Numbered from the stretch's first letter, positions 16,709-25,097 are shown. The stretch: DNA of 64,000 nucleotides from JAXGYX01 sp040772065 (GCA_040772065.1 JAXGYX010000001.1:744001-808000); one strand, 5' to 3'. The notes: generated by a model from the letters alone, not told the origin. Translations and numbers: made by a program.

Positions 16709-17644
16709 ATGCAAAAGAAATATAAGGGAACTAGGGAGGCGTTTGGTCAATCACTATATGATTTAGTTTCAAATGATCCAAATGTAGTTTTAGTTTCCGC
16801 AGATTCATTAAAATCAACTAGAGCGACAAAAGTAGCTGAAGATTATCCCGATAATTATATTGAATGCGGTATCGCAGAACAATTGTCAGTCAATGTTGCT
16901 GCCGGATTGACGACAGAGGGTTTGATCCCCTTTGTGGCGACATACGCTGGGTTTTTAACAATGAGAGCATGCGAACAAATGCGTACTTTTATTGCATATC
17001 CAAATTTGAATGTCAAAATTATTGGAATGAATGGTGGAATGGCCGGCGGAGAAAGAGAAGGATGCACACATCAATTTTATGAAGATGTGGCAATCGTATC
17101 CGCAATACCCAATTATACAATTCTATTGCCGGCAGATGGCCCCCAAACATATCATGCAATTCAAATGGCATATGAAATTAAAGGTCCCGTATATGTGCGA
17201 ATAGGAAGCGGACGTGAGACGGATGTTTATGATTATGACACACCTTTTAGTGAAACGGGAATTAGGGTGTTAAAAAGTGAAGGGATGGATATTCTTTTAC
17301 TGTCTTCAGGATTTGTGCTTAACAGAGTAATGCAAGCCGCGGATATATTAATTGAAAAAGGTCACAAAGTGACAGTTGCTGATGTGAATATTATTACTGA
17401 CAATCCTTCTGAAGAAATTATTAATCTACTAAAAGAAGCAGGAAAGATCTTTACGTTTGAAGATCATAACATCAATGGCGGGGTAGGATCATATATAGCT
17501 TCTTTAGTTAGTGAGCATTCGCCTAAACATGTTTATAAAACAGGCTTGAAAACTTTTGCTGAATCTGGTCCTGCATCAGAATTATTAGATAAATATGGAT
17601 TTGCACCACAAGACATTGTAGACAAAGTTTGCTCATATACATAA
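16709..17644 (+). CDS. Transketolase, C-terminal (pyrimidine-binding) subunit
   Basis: 311 residues. It contains IECGIAEQLSVNVAAGL with the conserved activating Glu, VAIVSAIPNYTILLPADG, GPVYVRIGSGRE and the C-terminal transketolase domain (HKVTVADVNIITDNP, TFEDHNINGGVGSYIA). Preceded by GAAAGGAAA. It lies 36 bp after the N-terminal subunit, and its end overlaps only a spurious upstream extension of the following ABC gene. Partner of the 15842 product. Confidence 0.9.
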   Translation: MQKKYKGTREAFGQSLYDLVSNDPNVVLVSADSLKSTRATKVAEDYPDNYIECGIAEQLSVNVAAGLTTEGLIPFVATYAGFLTMRACEQMRTFIAYPNLNVKIIGMNGGMAGGEREGCTHQFYEDVAIVSAIPNYTILLPADGPQTYHAIQMAYEIKGPVYVRIGSGRETDVYDYDTPFSETGIRVLKSEGMDILLLSSGFVLNRVMQAADILIEKGHKVTVADVNIITDNPSEEIINLLKEAGKIFTFEDHNINGGVGSYIASLVSEHSPKHVYKTGLKTFAESGPASELLDKYGFAPQDIVDKVCSYT

Positions 17645-17685
17645 TTTTTTGGAATATTAAGAGGCGGAAAGGAGGGCAGATCACT

Positions 17686-19191
17686 TTGACAAACGATTAT
17701 ATCTTAGAAACACATGATTTATGCAAAAGATACCCAGGACAGTTAGTGTTAAAAAACATTAATTTAAAGATTAAAGCGGGTAGCGTGCATGCTCTGGTTG
17801 GAGAGAACGGTGCGGGAAAATCTACTTTTGTTAATTCAATTAGCGGATCTACCCCGATAACTGAAGGATATTTTAAATTTGAAGGTCAAAAAGTCGAACA
17901 ATTGACGCCGCATGAGGCACAAGTATTAGGTATTAGAGTCGTCCATCAAGAACTAAATCTTATTTCGGAACTATCAGTTGCGGAGAATTTATTCTTAGGA
18001 AACGAAATCGTGAATAAATTTGGGCAGATTGATTGGAAAAAAACATATGAAAAGGCAAGAAAAATTCTTGCTGATTTTGGTGTTCGTTTCAACGAAAAAA
18101 CAAAAATTTCCGCCTTAAGTGTCGCGGAACAAGAAATGGTTGAAATTATTAAAGCTGTATCTTCTGATGCAAGATTAATTTTTATGGATGAGCCTTCTGC
18201 TGTTTTTACGGAAGAAGAGACAAAAAAATTATTTAAAATAATTAAACGGCTAAAAAATAATGGGATAACAATCATTTATATCTCACACAAAATTGATGAG
18301 TTATTTGAAGTTTGTGACACAATCTCCATTTTAAGAGATGGTCAGCATATTCATTCAGGACCTATAAATGATTTAACATCAGATCAGATAATCGAAATGA
18401 TGGTAGCTCACGAGGTTAGTGAGCAATACCCTTATATTCCGGCAAAAACGCATGAAACCATTTTAGAAATAAAAAATTATTCAAGAGCACCGCACGTTGA
18501 AAACATATCGTTTTCAGTAAATAAGGGCGAAGTTTTTGGTATCTATGGTTTGGTAGGGGCCGGAAGAACGGAGTTAGCTAGACTTTTGGTAGGTGCAGAT
18601 CCAATTAGCTCTGGAGAAATGTTTATTGAGGGCAAACAGATTCGCATTTCAAATCCCTCACTTGCTATTAAAGAAGGCCTTGCTTATATAACAGAGAGTA
18701 GAAGAGAATTTGGTTTACATTTGGATATGAGCATAAGAATGAATTCTACGATTGCATCACTTGAGCGCTATTTGGACAAGTTTAATCAAGTAGATAAAAA
18801 ATCAGAAAAACAATATGTAAACGAAAAAATTCAAGAAATGGGCATTGTAACTGATAGTGATCTTAAATTAGCCGGACAGTTGAGTGGAGGTAACCAGCAG
18901 AAGGTACTGATTGCGAGATTTTTGCTCACTCAGCCAAAAATATTGATTCTAGATGAGCCAACGCGTGGAGTTGATGTTGGAGCTAAGGTCAGTATTTATC
19001 GATTGCTAAATGAACTAAAAAGCAATGGCATGTCGATTATTGCTATTTCTTCTGAATTGCCGGAAGTGATGGGGATAAGTGATCGGATAATGGTTATGCA
19101 TGATGGACACAATATGGGTGTTTTTGATCGCAAGGATTTTTCAGAAGAGAATATTGGGCAAGCCGCTTTTGGTAAAGAGGTAGTTAAATGA
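17686..19191 (+). CDS. RbsA/MglA-type sugar ABC importer ATPase (duplicated ATPase)
   Basis: TTG at 17686 is chosen because AAAGGAGG lies at the right distance upstream; this gives 501 residues, the normal RbsA length. Two ABC cassettes are present: Walker A ALVGENGAGKSTFVNSISG and a weak first signature (ALSVAEQEMVEIIKA), then a second cassette with FGIYGLVGAGRTELARLL, signature QLSGGNQQKVLIARFLL and Walker B ILILDEPTRGVD. It energises uptake of a pentose-like sugar or sugar derivative with the permease at 19188. The 4-bp overlap (ATGA) couples translation. Confidence 0.92.
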   Translation: MTNDYILETHDLCKRYPGQLVLKNINLKIKAGSVHALVGENGAGKSTFVNSISGSTPITEGYFKFEGQKVEQLTPHEAQVLGIRVVHQELNLISELSVAENLFLGNEIVNKFGQIDWKKTYEKARKILADFGVRFNEKTKISALSVAEQEMVEIIKAVSSDARLIFMDEPSAVFTEEETKKLFKIIKRLKNNGITIIYISHKIDELFEVCDTISILRDGQHIHSGPINDLTSDQIIEMMVAHEVSEQYPYIPAKTHETILEIKNYSRAPHVENISFSVNKGEVFGIYGLVGAGRTELARLLVGADPISSGEMFIEGKQIRISNPSLAIKEGLAYITESRREFGLHLDMSIRMNSTIASLERYLDKFNQVDKKSEKQYVNEKIQEMGIVTDSDLKLAGQLSGGNQQKVLIARFLLTQPKILILDEPTRGVDVGAKVSIYRLLNELKSNGMSIIAISSELPEVMGISDRIMVMHDGHNMGVFDRKDFSEENIGQAAFGKEVVK

Positions 19192-20183
19192 ATAGTAATA
19201 TTGAAAAAAAGAGTATACGTGGAGTGGTTGGTTCTTTATTTAAAAATGATGTAATTAGAACGTTCGCAATCCTTCTAGCGTTAATTATTTTTCTGGTAAT
19301 AGCACGTCCCGGAACCTTCGTAACTGCAGATAATTTTTGGAGTACACTGTCGCAAGTTTCGGTCAATGCGATATTGGTTATGGGGCTGTTCTTAGCTATA
19401 TTGACTGGTGGTATTAATATTTCGATAGGCTCGGTTGCGGCTTTTTCCTCATTAATCACGGCAATGATGCTCGTCAGTAATAATGCATTTTCTTCAAATG
19501 TAGTCGTGGCAGTTAGTGTTGGTTTAATCGTAGGTGCACTGGTTGGTGTTTTTATAGGGTTTTTTGTTGCTGAATTGAACTTACAGCCATACATTGTCAC
19601 TCTTGCCGCTCAAATAATTTTTCGCGGTTTAACAATGGTGGTTTCACAAGGGCAGCCAACTTCTAATTTAGGCGAGGCGTTTAGTTATATTGGCTTTAAA
19701 TCGATTGGGCCAGTGCCGGTTAACGTTATCATTATGGTAGTTCTGTTTTTGATATTTTATTATTTTCTGGAACATCGTAGATTTGGAAGATATCTCTATG
19801 CAATTGGTGACAATAAAGAGGCTGCCAGATTAAGTGGAATTCAGGTGAAAAAGGACTTATATATAGTCTATTTGTTAGGTGGGGTTATGTCTGCTGTCGC
19901 AGGTATGGTTTTGGCGTCACGTGTGAATTCTGCCACACCTATCGCAGGTACCGGTGCGGAAATGGATGCGATTGCCGCGGCTGTTATAGGCGGAGCCAGT
20001 CTAAAAGGCGGTAAGGGGACTATTTTAGGAGCCTTACTTGGAGCAATCATAATTGGTGTGCTTAACAATGGACTTGTTTTGTTGGGCGTAGATGTTTATT
20101 GGACACAAGTAGTTAAGGGATTAATAATTTTAGTAGCTGTCTCCGCCGACGCGATTAGTTCTAAGAGAGCGGCAAAAGCGTAA
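19188..20183 (+). CDS. RbsC-type sugar ABC importer permease
   Basis: 331 residues with 8-10 hydrophobic segments. The RbsC signature runs through LTGGINISIGSVAAFSSLI, DNKEAARLSGIQVKKDLYIV and MDAIAAAVIGGASLKGGKGT. It pairs with the upstream ATPase. Its last 49 bases are repeated downstream at 21310 as part of the tandem duplication that also carries the binding-protein gene. Confidence 0.93.
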   Translation: MNSNIEKKSIRGVVGSLFKNDVIRTFAILLALIIFLVIARPGTFVTADNFWSTLSQVSVNAILVMGLFLAILTGGINISIGSVAAFSSLITAMMLVSNNAFSSNVVVAVSVGLIVGALVGVFIGFFVAELNLQPYIVTLAAQIIFRGLTMVVSQGQPTSNLGEAFSYIGFKSIGPVPVNVIIMVVLFLIFYYFLEHRRFGRYLYAIGDNKEAARLSGIQVKKDLYIVYLLGGVMSAVAGMVLASRVNSATPIAGTGAEMDAIAAAVIGGASLKGGKGTILGALLGAIIIGVLNNGLVLLGVDVYWTQVVKGLIILVAVSADAISSKRAAKA

Positions 20184-21309
20184 ATTCAGAGATTGGCAAA
20201 AGACAAATGTCGTATAGAATTTGGAGGAAAACATGAAAAAAACAAGTATTGCGATACTAAGTTTAGTGATGTCTGTGTTGTTATTGGTAGTTGGGTGCTC
20301 AGGTGGTAAAACTTCAGAGACCAAAGAATCCGGAGCCCCCAAGAAGCCGAAAGTCATGAAAGCGCGGATGAAACTGAAGTAAATGGTAATAAAGAAAAAG
20401 TTAACGGTAATAAAGAAATAGGAGCAGTTTTTGCGGATCTTAATAACCCGGTTTTTGTTGATATGAAGACTGCCATTGAAGATGTTTGTGAAGAACAAGG
20501 CTATGCATTAACCGTGTTAAATAGTGAGGGAAGCGCGGAAAAAGAAGTGCAAAATGTTCAAAACCTCATAAGCAAAGGTGTGTCAGCAATTGTCTTATTG
20601 GCGAACGATTCAGATTCAGCAGTTAATTCAGCAAAATACGCAAACGAAGCAGAAGTGCCGATAGTCGCTATGAATAGACCGGTTAATAATAAGGCTGGTG
20701 AGGCCATGTTTGTTACTCAAGTTATTACTGACAACATCACAGCGGGAAAGATGGCGGCTGATTTGGCAAATGACTTGGTCGCGGATATTGACGCACCTAA
20801 AATTGCGATTATGAGAGGCACGTTGGTGTCGCGTCCGACCTGGAGCGATATGAAGGCTTTCTTGAAGGAATAAAAGGTACGAAGCTGGAGAATGCGGTGG
20901 TATCCGAACAGAGCGGAAATTATAATACGCAGGATGGCTATACCGCTATGCAGAATATGATTCAAGCGCATCCTGATATAGATTTGGTTTATTGCGAGAA
21001 CGATACGATGGCTGTAGGCGCTCAAAGTGTATTGGAATCCGGTGGCAAAACAAATGTCTTGATCATTGGTGTTGACGGTTCTGAAGAGGTAATTCAAGCA
21101 GTTGTCGATGGTAAAATATCCGGAACGATTGCTCAAAAATTCTTTACAATGGGTAGAAAATCAACAGAATGGGCAATCAACGCGGCTGAAGGAAAAGCGG
21201 CGGATGCGCCGGAAATTGAGTTGATTAATACTGATTTAGTTACCTCGGAAAATGCTGAAACATACGAAAGACAGTAATGAAGCTATATTCTAAATAAATT
21301 TTGATGAGG
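20135..21309 (+). repeat. Tandem duplication, unit 1 (1175 bp)
   Basis: Unit 1 begins with AGCTGTCTC inside the permease gene and runs through the first rbsB-like gene. Unit 2 (21310-22483, 1174 bp) begins with the same 9 bases, and a third AGCTGTCTC at 22484 closes it. The units differ by a few substitutions (for example GGTACGAAG against GGAACGAAG) and three homopolymer length changes. A 9-bp microhomology between the permease gene and the downstream IS-like hairpin explains the duplication. Confidence 0.9.
20233..21277 (+). pseudogene. Sugar ABC binding lipoprotein (RbsB type), copy 1, frameshifted
   Basis: GGAGG precedes ATG 20233. The signal peptide and lipobox (VVGCSGG) read correctly in this copy, but a run of five C near 20335 shifts the frame to a stop after about 50 codons; copy 2 has six C. 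Correct frame resumes as AVFADLNNPVFVDMKTAIED and continues to FLKE-stop near 20873. The rest (KGTKLENAVVSEQSGNYNTQ, DIDLVYCENDTMAVGAQSVL) is in another frame, as if one base were missing in ACCTGGAG. A peripla_BP_4 fold spans the joined parts. Non-functional as written, unless the homopolymer changes are sequencing errors. Confidence 0.85.
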
Positions 21310-22483
21310 AGCTGTCTCCGCCGACGCGATTAGTTCTAAGAGAGCGGCAAAAGCGTAAATTCAGAGATTGGCAAAGACAAATGTCGTATAGAATTTGGAG
21401 GAAAACATGAAAAAACAAGTATTGCGATACTAAGTTTAGTGATGTCTGTGTTGTTATTGGTAGTTGGGTGCTCAGGTGGTAAAACTTCAGAGACCAAAGA
21501 ATCCGGAGCCCCCCAAGAAGCCGAAAGTCATGAAAGCGCGGATGAAACTGAAGTAAATGGTAATAAAGAAAAAGTTAACGGTAATAAAGAAATAGGAGCA
21601 GTTTTTGCGGATCTTAATAACCCGGTTTTTGTTGATATGAAGACTGCCATTGAAGATGTTTGTGAAGAACAAGGCTATGCATTAACCGTGTTAAATAGTG
21701 AGGGAAGCGCGGAAAAAGAAGTGCAAAATGTTCAAAACCTCATAAGCAAAGGTGTGTCAGCAATTGTCTTATTGGCGAACGATTCAGATTCAGCAGTTAA
21801 TTCAGCAAAATACGCAAACGAAGCAGAAGTGCCGATAGTCGCTATGAATAGACCGGTTAATAATAAGGCTGGTGAGGCCATGTTTGTTACTCAAGTTATT
21901 ACTGACAACATCACAGCGGGAAAGATGGCGGCTGATTTGGCAAATGACTTGGTCGCGGATATTGACGCACCTAAAATTGCGATTATGAGAGGCACGTTGG
22001 TGTCGCGTCCGACCTGGAGCGATATGAAGGCTTTCTTGAAGGAATAAAAGGAACGAAGCTGGAGAATGCGGTGGTATCCGAACAGAGCGGAAATTATAAC
22101 ACGCAGGATGGCTACACCGCTATGCAGAATATGATTCAAGCGCATCCTGATATAGATTTGGTTTATTGCGAGAACGATACGATGGCTGTAGGCGCTCAAA
22201 GTGTATTGGAATCCGGTGGCAAAACAAATGTCTTGATCATTGGTGTTGACGGTTCTGAAGAGGTAATTCAAGCAGTTGTCGATGGTAAAATATCCGGAAC
22301 GATTGCTCAAAAATTCTTTACAATGGGTAGAAAATCAACAGAATGGGCAATCAACGCGGCTGAAGGAAAAGCGGCGGATGCGCCGGAAATTGAGTTGATT
22401 AATACTGATTTAGTTACCTCGGAAAATGCTGAAACATACGAAAGACAGTAATGAAGCTATATTCTAAATAAATTTTGATGAGG
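21310..22483 (+). repeat. Tandem duplication, unit 2 (1174 bp)
   Basis: Second unit of the duplication starting at 20135. It carries the end of the permease gene as a 3' fragment and the second rbsB-like pseudogene, and ends at the AGCTGTCTC of the hairpin at 22481-22529. Confidence 0.9.
21407..22451 (+). pseudogene. Sugar ABC binding lipoprotein (RbsB type), copy 2, frameshifted
   Basis: Here the A-run after ATG has six A instead of seven, so the signal peptide goes out of frame within nine codons, whereas the C-run near 21510 has the correct six. The same break as in copy 1 is present near 22015 (FLKE-stop). An A7/C6 combination of the two copies plus one base in ACCTGGAG would restore a single full-length binding protein. 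The shared break predates the duplication; the A-run and C-run differences arose afterwards or are read errors. Confidence 0.85.
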
Positions 22484-22529
22484 AGCTGTCTCAAAAGTAT
22501 CTGATAAGGTATAAAAAGAGACGGCTCCT
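22481..22529. terminator. Long inverted repeat, terminator or IS end
   Basis: AGGAGCTGTCTC (22481-22492) pairs with GAGACGGCTCCT (22518-22529), 12 bp with one G-U, around a 25-nt AT-rich loop; TTG follows rather than a strong T-run. It lies between the rbsB duplication and the IS3 remnant. It may be the IS3 terminal region or an operon terminator. Its first arm provides the microhomology used for the tandem duplication. Confidence 0.45.
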
Positions 22530-22576
22530 TGTATATTGGGAGGGGGTGCGGACAAAAAGCTAGACTATGCCATTTT

Positions 22577-22702
22577 CTAGGCCGCAACCTTCACTCGATG
22601 CTCAAGTATGCTACAGCCGAAAGCCAGTTTGATTCGTTTTTCATTATACCAATGCAGGCAGTTGTCCAAATAGGCCATGAACGCTTCAAGGGTATAGTTC
22701 TG
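22577..22702 (-). pseudogene. IS3-family transposase, C-terminal remnant
   Basis: Minus-strand translation ends YNEKRIKLAFGCSILEHRVK then VAA-stop, preceded by YTLEAFMAYLDNCLHW. This is the standard end of the IS3 OrfB integrase core. Only about 42 residues remain. The upstream part was removed where an IS256-type end begins at 22703. Confidence 0.8.
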
Positions 22703-22747
22703 GTTAGTGTCAAATTCAGTTCGCAACTTCATAGAACTTCATTACAG
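22703..22747 (+). mobile_element. Remnant of an IS256-type right end
   Basis: GTTAGTGTCAAATTCAGTTC and the following 25 bases match the right end of the full IS copies (one substitution at the 15th base) up to CATTACAG, then homology stops abruptly. The orientation places the missing transposase to the right, where instead a 100-bp fragment of the neighbouring element is found. Confidence 0.85.
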
Positions 22748-22847
22748 TACGGACGAGCGATTGTTTGATAGCAATCGTCTGCGTAAGGAATAAGACGAAA
22801 AATAACAATTGAATATCTCATCAGATTAATCAGCCAAGGAAATCAAT
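22748..22847 (+). repeat. 100-bp fragment duplicated from 28702-28801
   Basis: The sequence starting TACGGACGAGCGATTGTTTG is identical to 28702-28801 except one base (AGCAATC against AGCGATC). It includes the last 46 bases of the small gene at 28451 and half of the terminator after it. An IS256 end lies on its left and full IS copy B on its right, so it was carried here by IS-mediated rearrangement from another copy of the element. Confidence 0.93.
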
Positions 22848-24181
22848 GATAGCGTACATTTAAGTTTGCAACTTTAGAAGAAAGAGTCATAGGACTTCGT
22901 TACAATGATTGTTAAGGAAAAAAGCCAAATCGGTGTAAGGAGAAATCACTATGACTCAAAATCAAGATACCACAAACCTAGAAGCAATGCTCTGGCAATT
23001 TATGGGAATGGACGATCCAATGCGCAGTATGTTGGAATGGCTTTGCAATCAATTGATGGAAGCGGAAGTGTCCCATCAAATTGGCGCAAAGAAACATGCT
23101 CAAAGCGAAGAACGTATTAGCAGCCGCAGCGGATATCGCGTACGCCGCTTCGATACGAGGATGGGCACCAGCTATCTAATGGTTCCAAAAGTGCGCAAAG
23201 GTGGTTACATTCCGTTTTTTGTGACGGAACGCAAACGCAGCGAGGTAGCGCTGATTCAAGTGGTCCAGGAAGCATATATTCAGGGCGTATCCACCCGAAA
23301 AATGGAAAGGCTGGCAGCAAGTCTAGGGATAGACAGCCTGTCCGGAAGCCAGGTCAGTCAGATGACGAAAGGGCTAAATGAGCAAGCAGAGGCTTTTCGC
23401 CATCGAGCGTTGACCATGGACTATCCGGTGATTTGGGTGGATGCTCTTTACGAGAAGGTTCGTTATGATCATCGAGTGGTCAGCATGGCGATTCAGATCG
23501 TCTGTGGTGTCGCAGAGGACGGTCATCGTGAGATCCTAGCGATTGAGCCGATGTTGGAAGAATCGGAAGAAAGCTACCGCTTACTTTTTCAAAGCTTGCG
23601 TGAACGAGGATTGAAAACGCCAAAACTAATTGTCTCGGATGCTCATAACGGCTTAACGGCCGCTATTCGAAAATGTTTTCCCGGCAGCAGCTGGCAACGT
23701 TGCAAAGTACATTTTATGCGTAATATCCTGGTACATGTTTCCAGAGCGGAAAAAGACCGCTTCGCCGCTCAGCTCAAACTCATCTGGCAGGCCAGTAGCA
23801 TGGAAGAAGCTGTTGTGCTGGCACGCAGATTGGCTGAGTTATATGAGAAACGATTTCCAAAAGCAATTGAGATTTTGGAAGCAGGGCTGGAAGACAGTTT
23901 AACGTTTTATGCGTTCCCCACGCTGGACAGCAGAAAAATCAGTTCCAACAATATTATGGAACGGTTGAATCGAGAGATTCGGCGTAGGACAAAGGTAATT
24001 GGAATCTTCCCTAATCCTGAATCTTATGTTCGATTGATTTCGATCTACCTTCTGGAATACAGTGAGGACTGGTCCAGCTCTCGAGCCTATCTTAGTGCCA
24101 GATCATTGGAATCAATCGTGTTAGAAGCCGCATAAGCTGTAATGAAGTTCTATGAAGTTGCGAACTAAATTTGACACTAAC
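22848..24181 (+). mobile_element. IS256-family insertion sequence, copy B (1334 bp)
   Basis: It runs from GATAGCGTACATTTAAGTTT to the reverse complement of GTTAGTGTCAAATTTAGTTC, in inverted orientation to copy A. The flanks (AAATCAAT on the left, CAAATGGG on the right) do not form a target duplication, unlike copy A. This copy therefore marks a recombination junction between the sugar operon side and the integrative element. Confidence 0.93.
22951..24135 (+). CDS. IS256-family transposase, copy B
   Basis: 394 residues, the same protein as the copy A transposase, with all three acidic regions intact. The start follows AAGGAGAAATCACT. The only difference noticed between the elements is in the A-run upstream of the start codon. 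Confidence 0.95.
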   Translation: MTQNQDTTNLEAMLWQFMGMDDPMRSMLEWLCNQLMEAEVSHQIGAKKHAQSEERISSRSGYRVRRFDTRMGTSYLMVPKVRKGGYIPFFVTERKRSEVALIQVVQEAYIQGVSTRKMERLAASLGIDSLSGSQVSQMTKGLNEQAEAFRHRALTMDYPVIWVDALYEKVRYDHRVVSMAIQIVCGVAEDGHREILAIEPMLEESEESYRLLFQSLRERGLKTPKLIVSDAHNGLTAAIRKCFPGSSWQRCKVHFMRNILVHVSRAEKDRFAAQLKLIWQASSMEEAVVLARRLAELYEKRFPKAIEILEAGLEDSLTFYAFPTLDSRKISSNNIMERLNREIRRRTKVIGIFPNPESYVRLISIYLLEYSEDWSSSRAYLSARSLESIVLEAA

Positions 24182-24303
24182 CAAATGGGAAAAGTACTTT
24201 TTTTATGTATATTATCCTGTACATCTTGCCATCATCATGTGGATCGCAAGCAAAACCTTTGGACCGCAATTCTAGTACGATCACGTGTTGTTTTAATCTT
24301 GGG

Positions 24304-24332
24304 CTGACAGGTCAAAATTTGAGCGATACACT
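24304..24332 (+). promoter_or_regulatory. Repeated element promoter, copy 1
   Basis: CTGACA at 24304-24309, exactly 17 bp, TACACT at 24327-24332, embedded in GGGCTGACA and GAGCGATACACTATA. The same arrangement recurs at 28228 and 31967, and in weaker form at 35554. It drives the structured leader at 24339 and the hicAB operon. Confidence 0.75.
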
Positions 24333-24338
24333 ATATAG

Positions 24339-24434
24339 TAATAAAAGTGTTTTCAGGGAATCTGTATTCATTCCCAAAACGGTTATCAAACCATGAGAGA
24401 TTGACTTCACGAGGGGAACTTGTGAAGTTTTTTA
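24339..24434 (+). ncRNA. Structured leader RNA, copy 1, ending in a terminator hairpin
   Basis: Three hairpins in fixed order. H1 is GGGAAT/ATTCCC (24356-24375). H2 is GGTT/AACC with a tetraloop (24381-24392). H3 is ACTTCACGAG/CTTGTGAAGT around GGGAA (24404-24428), followed by TTTTTATATA, a strong intrinsic terminator. Copies at 28263 and 32003 keep all three, with compensatory base changes (H1 becomes GGGAAC/GTTCCC in copy 3). Genes lie only beyond the terminator, so the leader probably attenuates or antiterminates the operon, or is itself a small RNA. Confidence 0.7.
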
Positions 24435-24453
24435 TATATAGGAAAACCAAATT

Positions 24454-24492
24454 AAGGCGAATTGTTGATATTTCAGCAGTTCGCCTTTTTTT
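24454..24492 (+). terminator. Second leader terminator before hicA
   Basis: AAGGCGAA and TTCGCCTT pair around TTGTTGATATTTCAGCAG, followed by a run of T. It lies between the leader and the hicA ribosome site. A near copy lies at 25037 and another at 28379. Confidence 0.75.
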
Positions 24493-24517
24493 ATGGGAAA
24501 AACGAAAGGATGGTATA

Positions 24518-24793
24518 ATGACACAAAAGGAGAAACAATTGAAAAGATTGTTTTCCAAACCAAACGATTATCACTTCAAAGAGGCTACGACTATTCTGGA
24601 ACGATTTGGATATGTTCTTGTGAGATCAACAGGTTCGCATATGTTTTACTATTCCGAGAAGATGAATCGAACATTTTCGTTTGTGAAACCGCATCCAAAC
24701 AAAGAGTTAAAACCATACGCAGTCAAACAATTGATTTCTGAAATATCCTTTGTATTGCAGTATCTTAAAGAAGAGGAGACCGTATCACCATGA
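24518..24793 (+). CDS. hicA: HicA-like mRNA interferase toxin
   Basis: 91 residues from ATG 24518, with SD GAAAGGATGG. The HicA double-stranded-RNA-binding fold shows VLVRSTGSHMFYYSEK, with the GSH catalytic histidine, and VKPHPNKELKPYAVKQLISE. HicA cleaves mRNA when free of HicB. The stop overlaps the start of the next gene (ATGA), the usual toxin-first HicAB arrangement. It is slightly longer than classical HicA (60-80 residues) because of an N-terminal extension. Confidence 0.82.
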   Translation: MTQKEKQLKRLFSKPNDYHFKEATTILERFGYVLVRSTGSHMFYYSEKMNRTFSFVKPHPNKELKPYAVKQLISEISFVLQYLKEEETVSP

Positions 24794-25014
24794 AGAAATA
24801 CAAAGTTAGTCTGGAATACAATGGCGTAATTGGAACAATTGAAAAAGAGGAGTATAGAGGTAAGAGCTACTATTTTGGTTATGTTTCAAATGTGCCGAAT
24901 TTCTCCGCAAGCTATGAAGGAGAAACACTTGAGGATTTGCAAAGTAGTTTTTATGAGGTAGTCGAAACTTATTTCGACATGCAAAATAAAATGCTTTTAA
25001 GCCAGCAAATCTAA
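24790..25014 (+). CDS. hicB: HicB-like antitoxin
   Basis: 74 residues. The partly degraded RNase-H fold of HicB is recognisable in YRGKSYYFGYVSNVPNFSAS followed by GETLEDLQSSFYEVVETYFD. No C-terminal ribbon-helix-helix or HTH extension is visible, so operon repression may rely on other factors, perhaps the leader RNA. Translationally coupled to hicA. Confidence 0.72.
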   Translation: MKKYKVSLEYNGVIGTIEKEEYRGKSYYFGYVSNVPNFSASYEGETLEDLQSSFYEVVETYFDMQNKMLLSQQI

Positions 25015-25036
25015 AGTTCTAAAAGATAAAAACCCT

Positions 25037-25074
25037 AGGCGAATTGTTGATATTTCAGCAGTTCGTCTTTTTTT
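25037..25074 (+). terminator. Terminator hairpin, near copy of the one at 24454
   Basis: AGGCGAA and TTCGTCT pair (one G-U) around the same loop, TTGTTGATATTTCAGCAG, followed by seven T. It lies between hicB and the small basic protein. The conserved loop suggests the whole hairpin was duplicated, not just selected for stability. Confidence 0.75.
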
Positions 25075-25097
25075 ATTGTCAAAACGAAAGGAGAATC

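Noticed and set aside
20233..22451. Pure assembly duplication of the rbsB region
   Set aside because: The two units differ by several substitutions as well as homopolymer changes, which a simple assembly copy would not give; base-calling errors in the homopolymers remain possible.
22905..23120. Open frame overlapping the start of transposase copy B
   Set aside because: It is a shadow of the transposase in another frame.
9591..24189. Composite transposon carrying the sugar-acid operon between two IS256 copies
   Set aside because: Copy A has its own perfect 8-bp target duplication and lies inside a gene whose end continues beyond it, so it is a lone insertion; copy B has no duplication and the outer flanks do not match.
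24205..24396. Open frame of 63 codons across promoter and leader copy 1
   Set aside because: It overlaps the conserved promoter and hairpins, lacks an SD, and is not kept in the other two leader copies.
24339..24434. Type III toxin-antitoxin RNA or riboswitch
   Set aside because: There is no tandem short-repeat antitoxin RNA and no ToxN-like gene. Also, the layout does not match a riboswitch class or T-box I can recognise, and the following genes share no metabolite.
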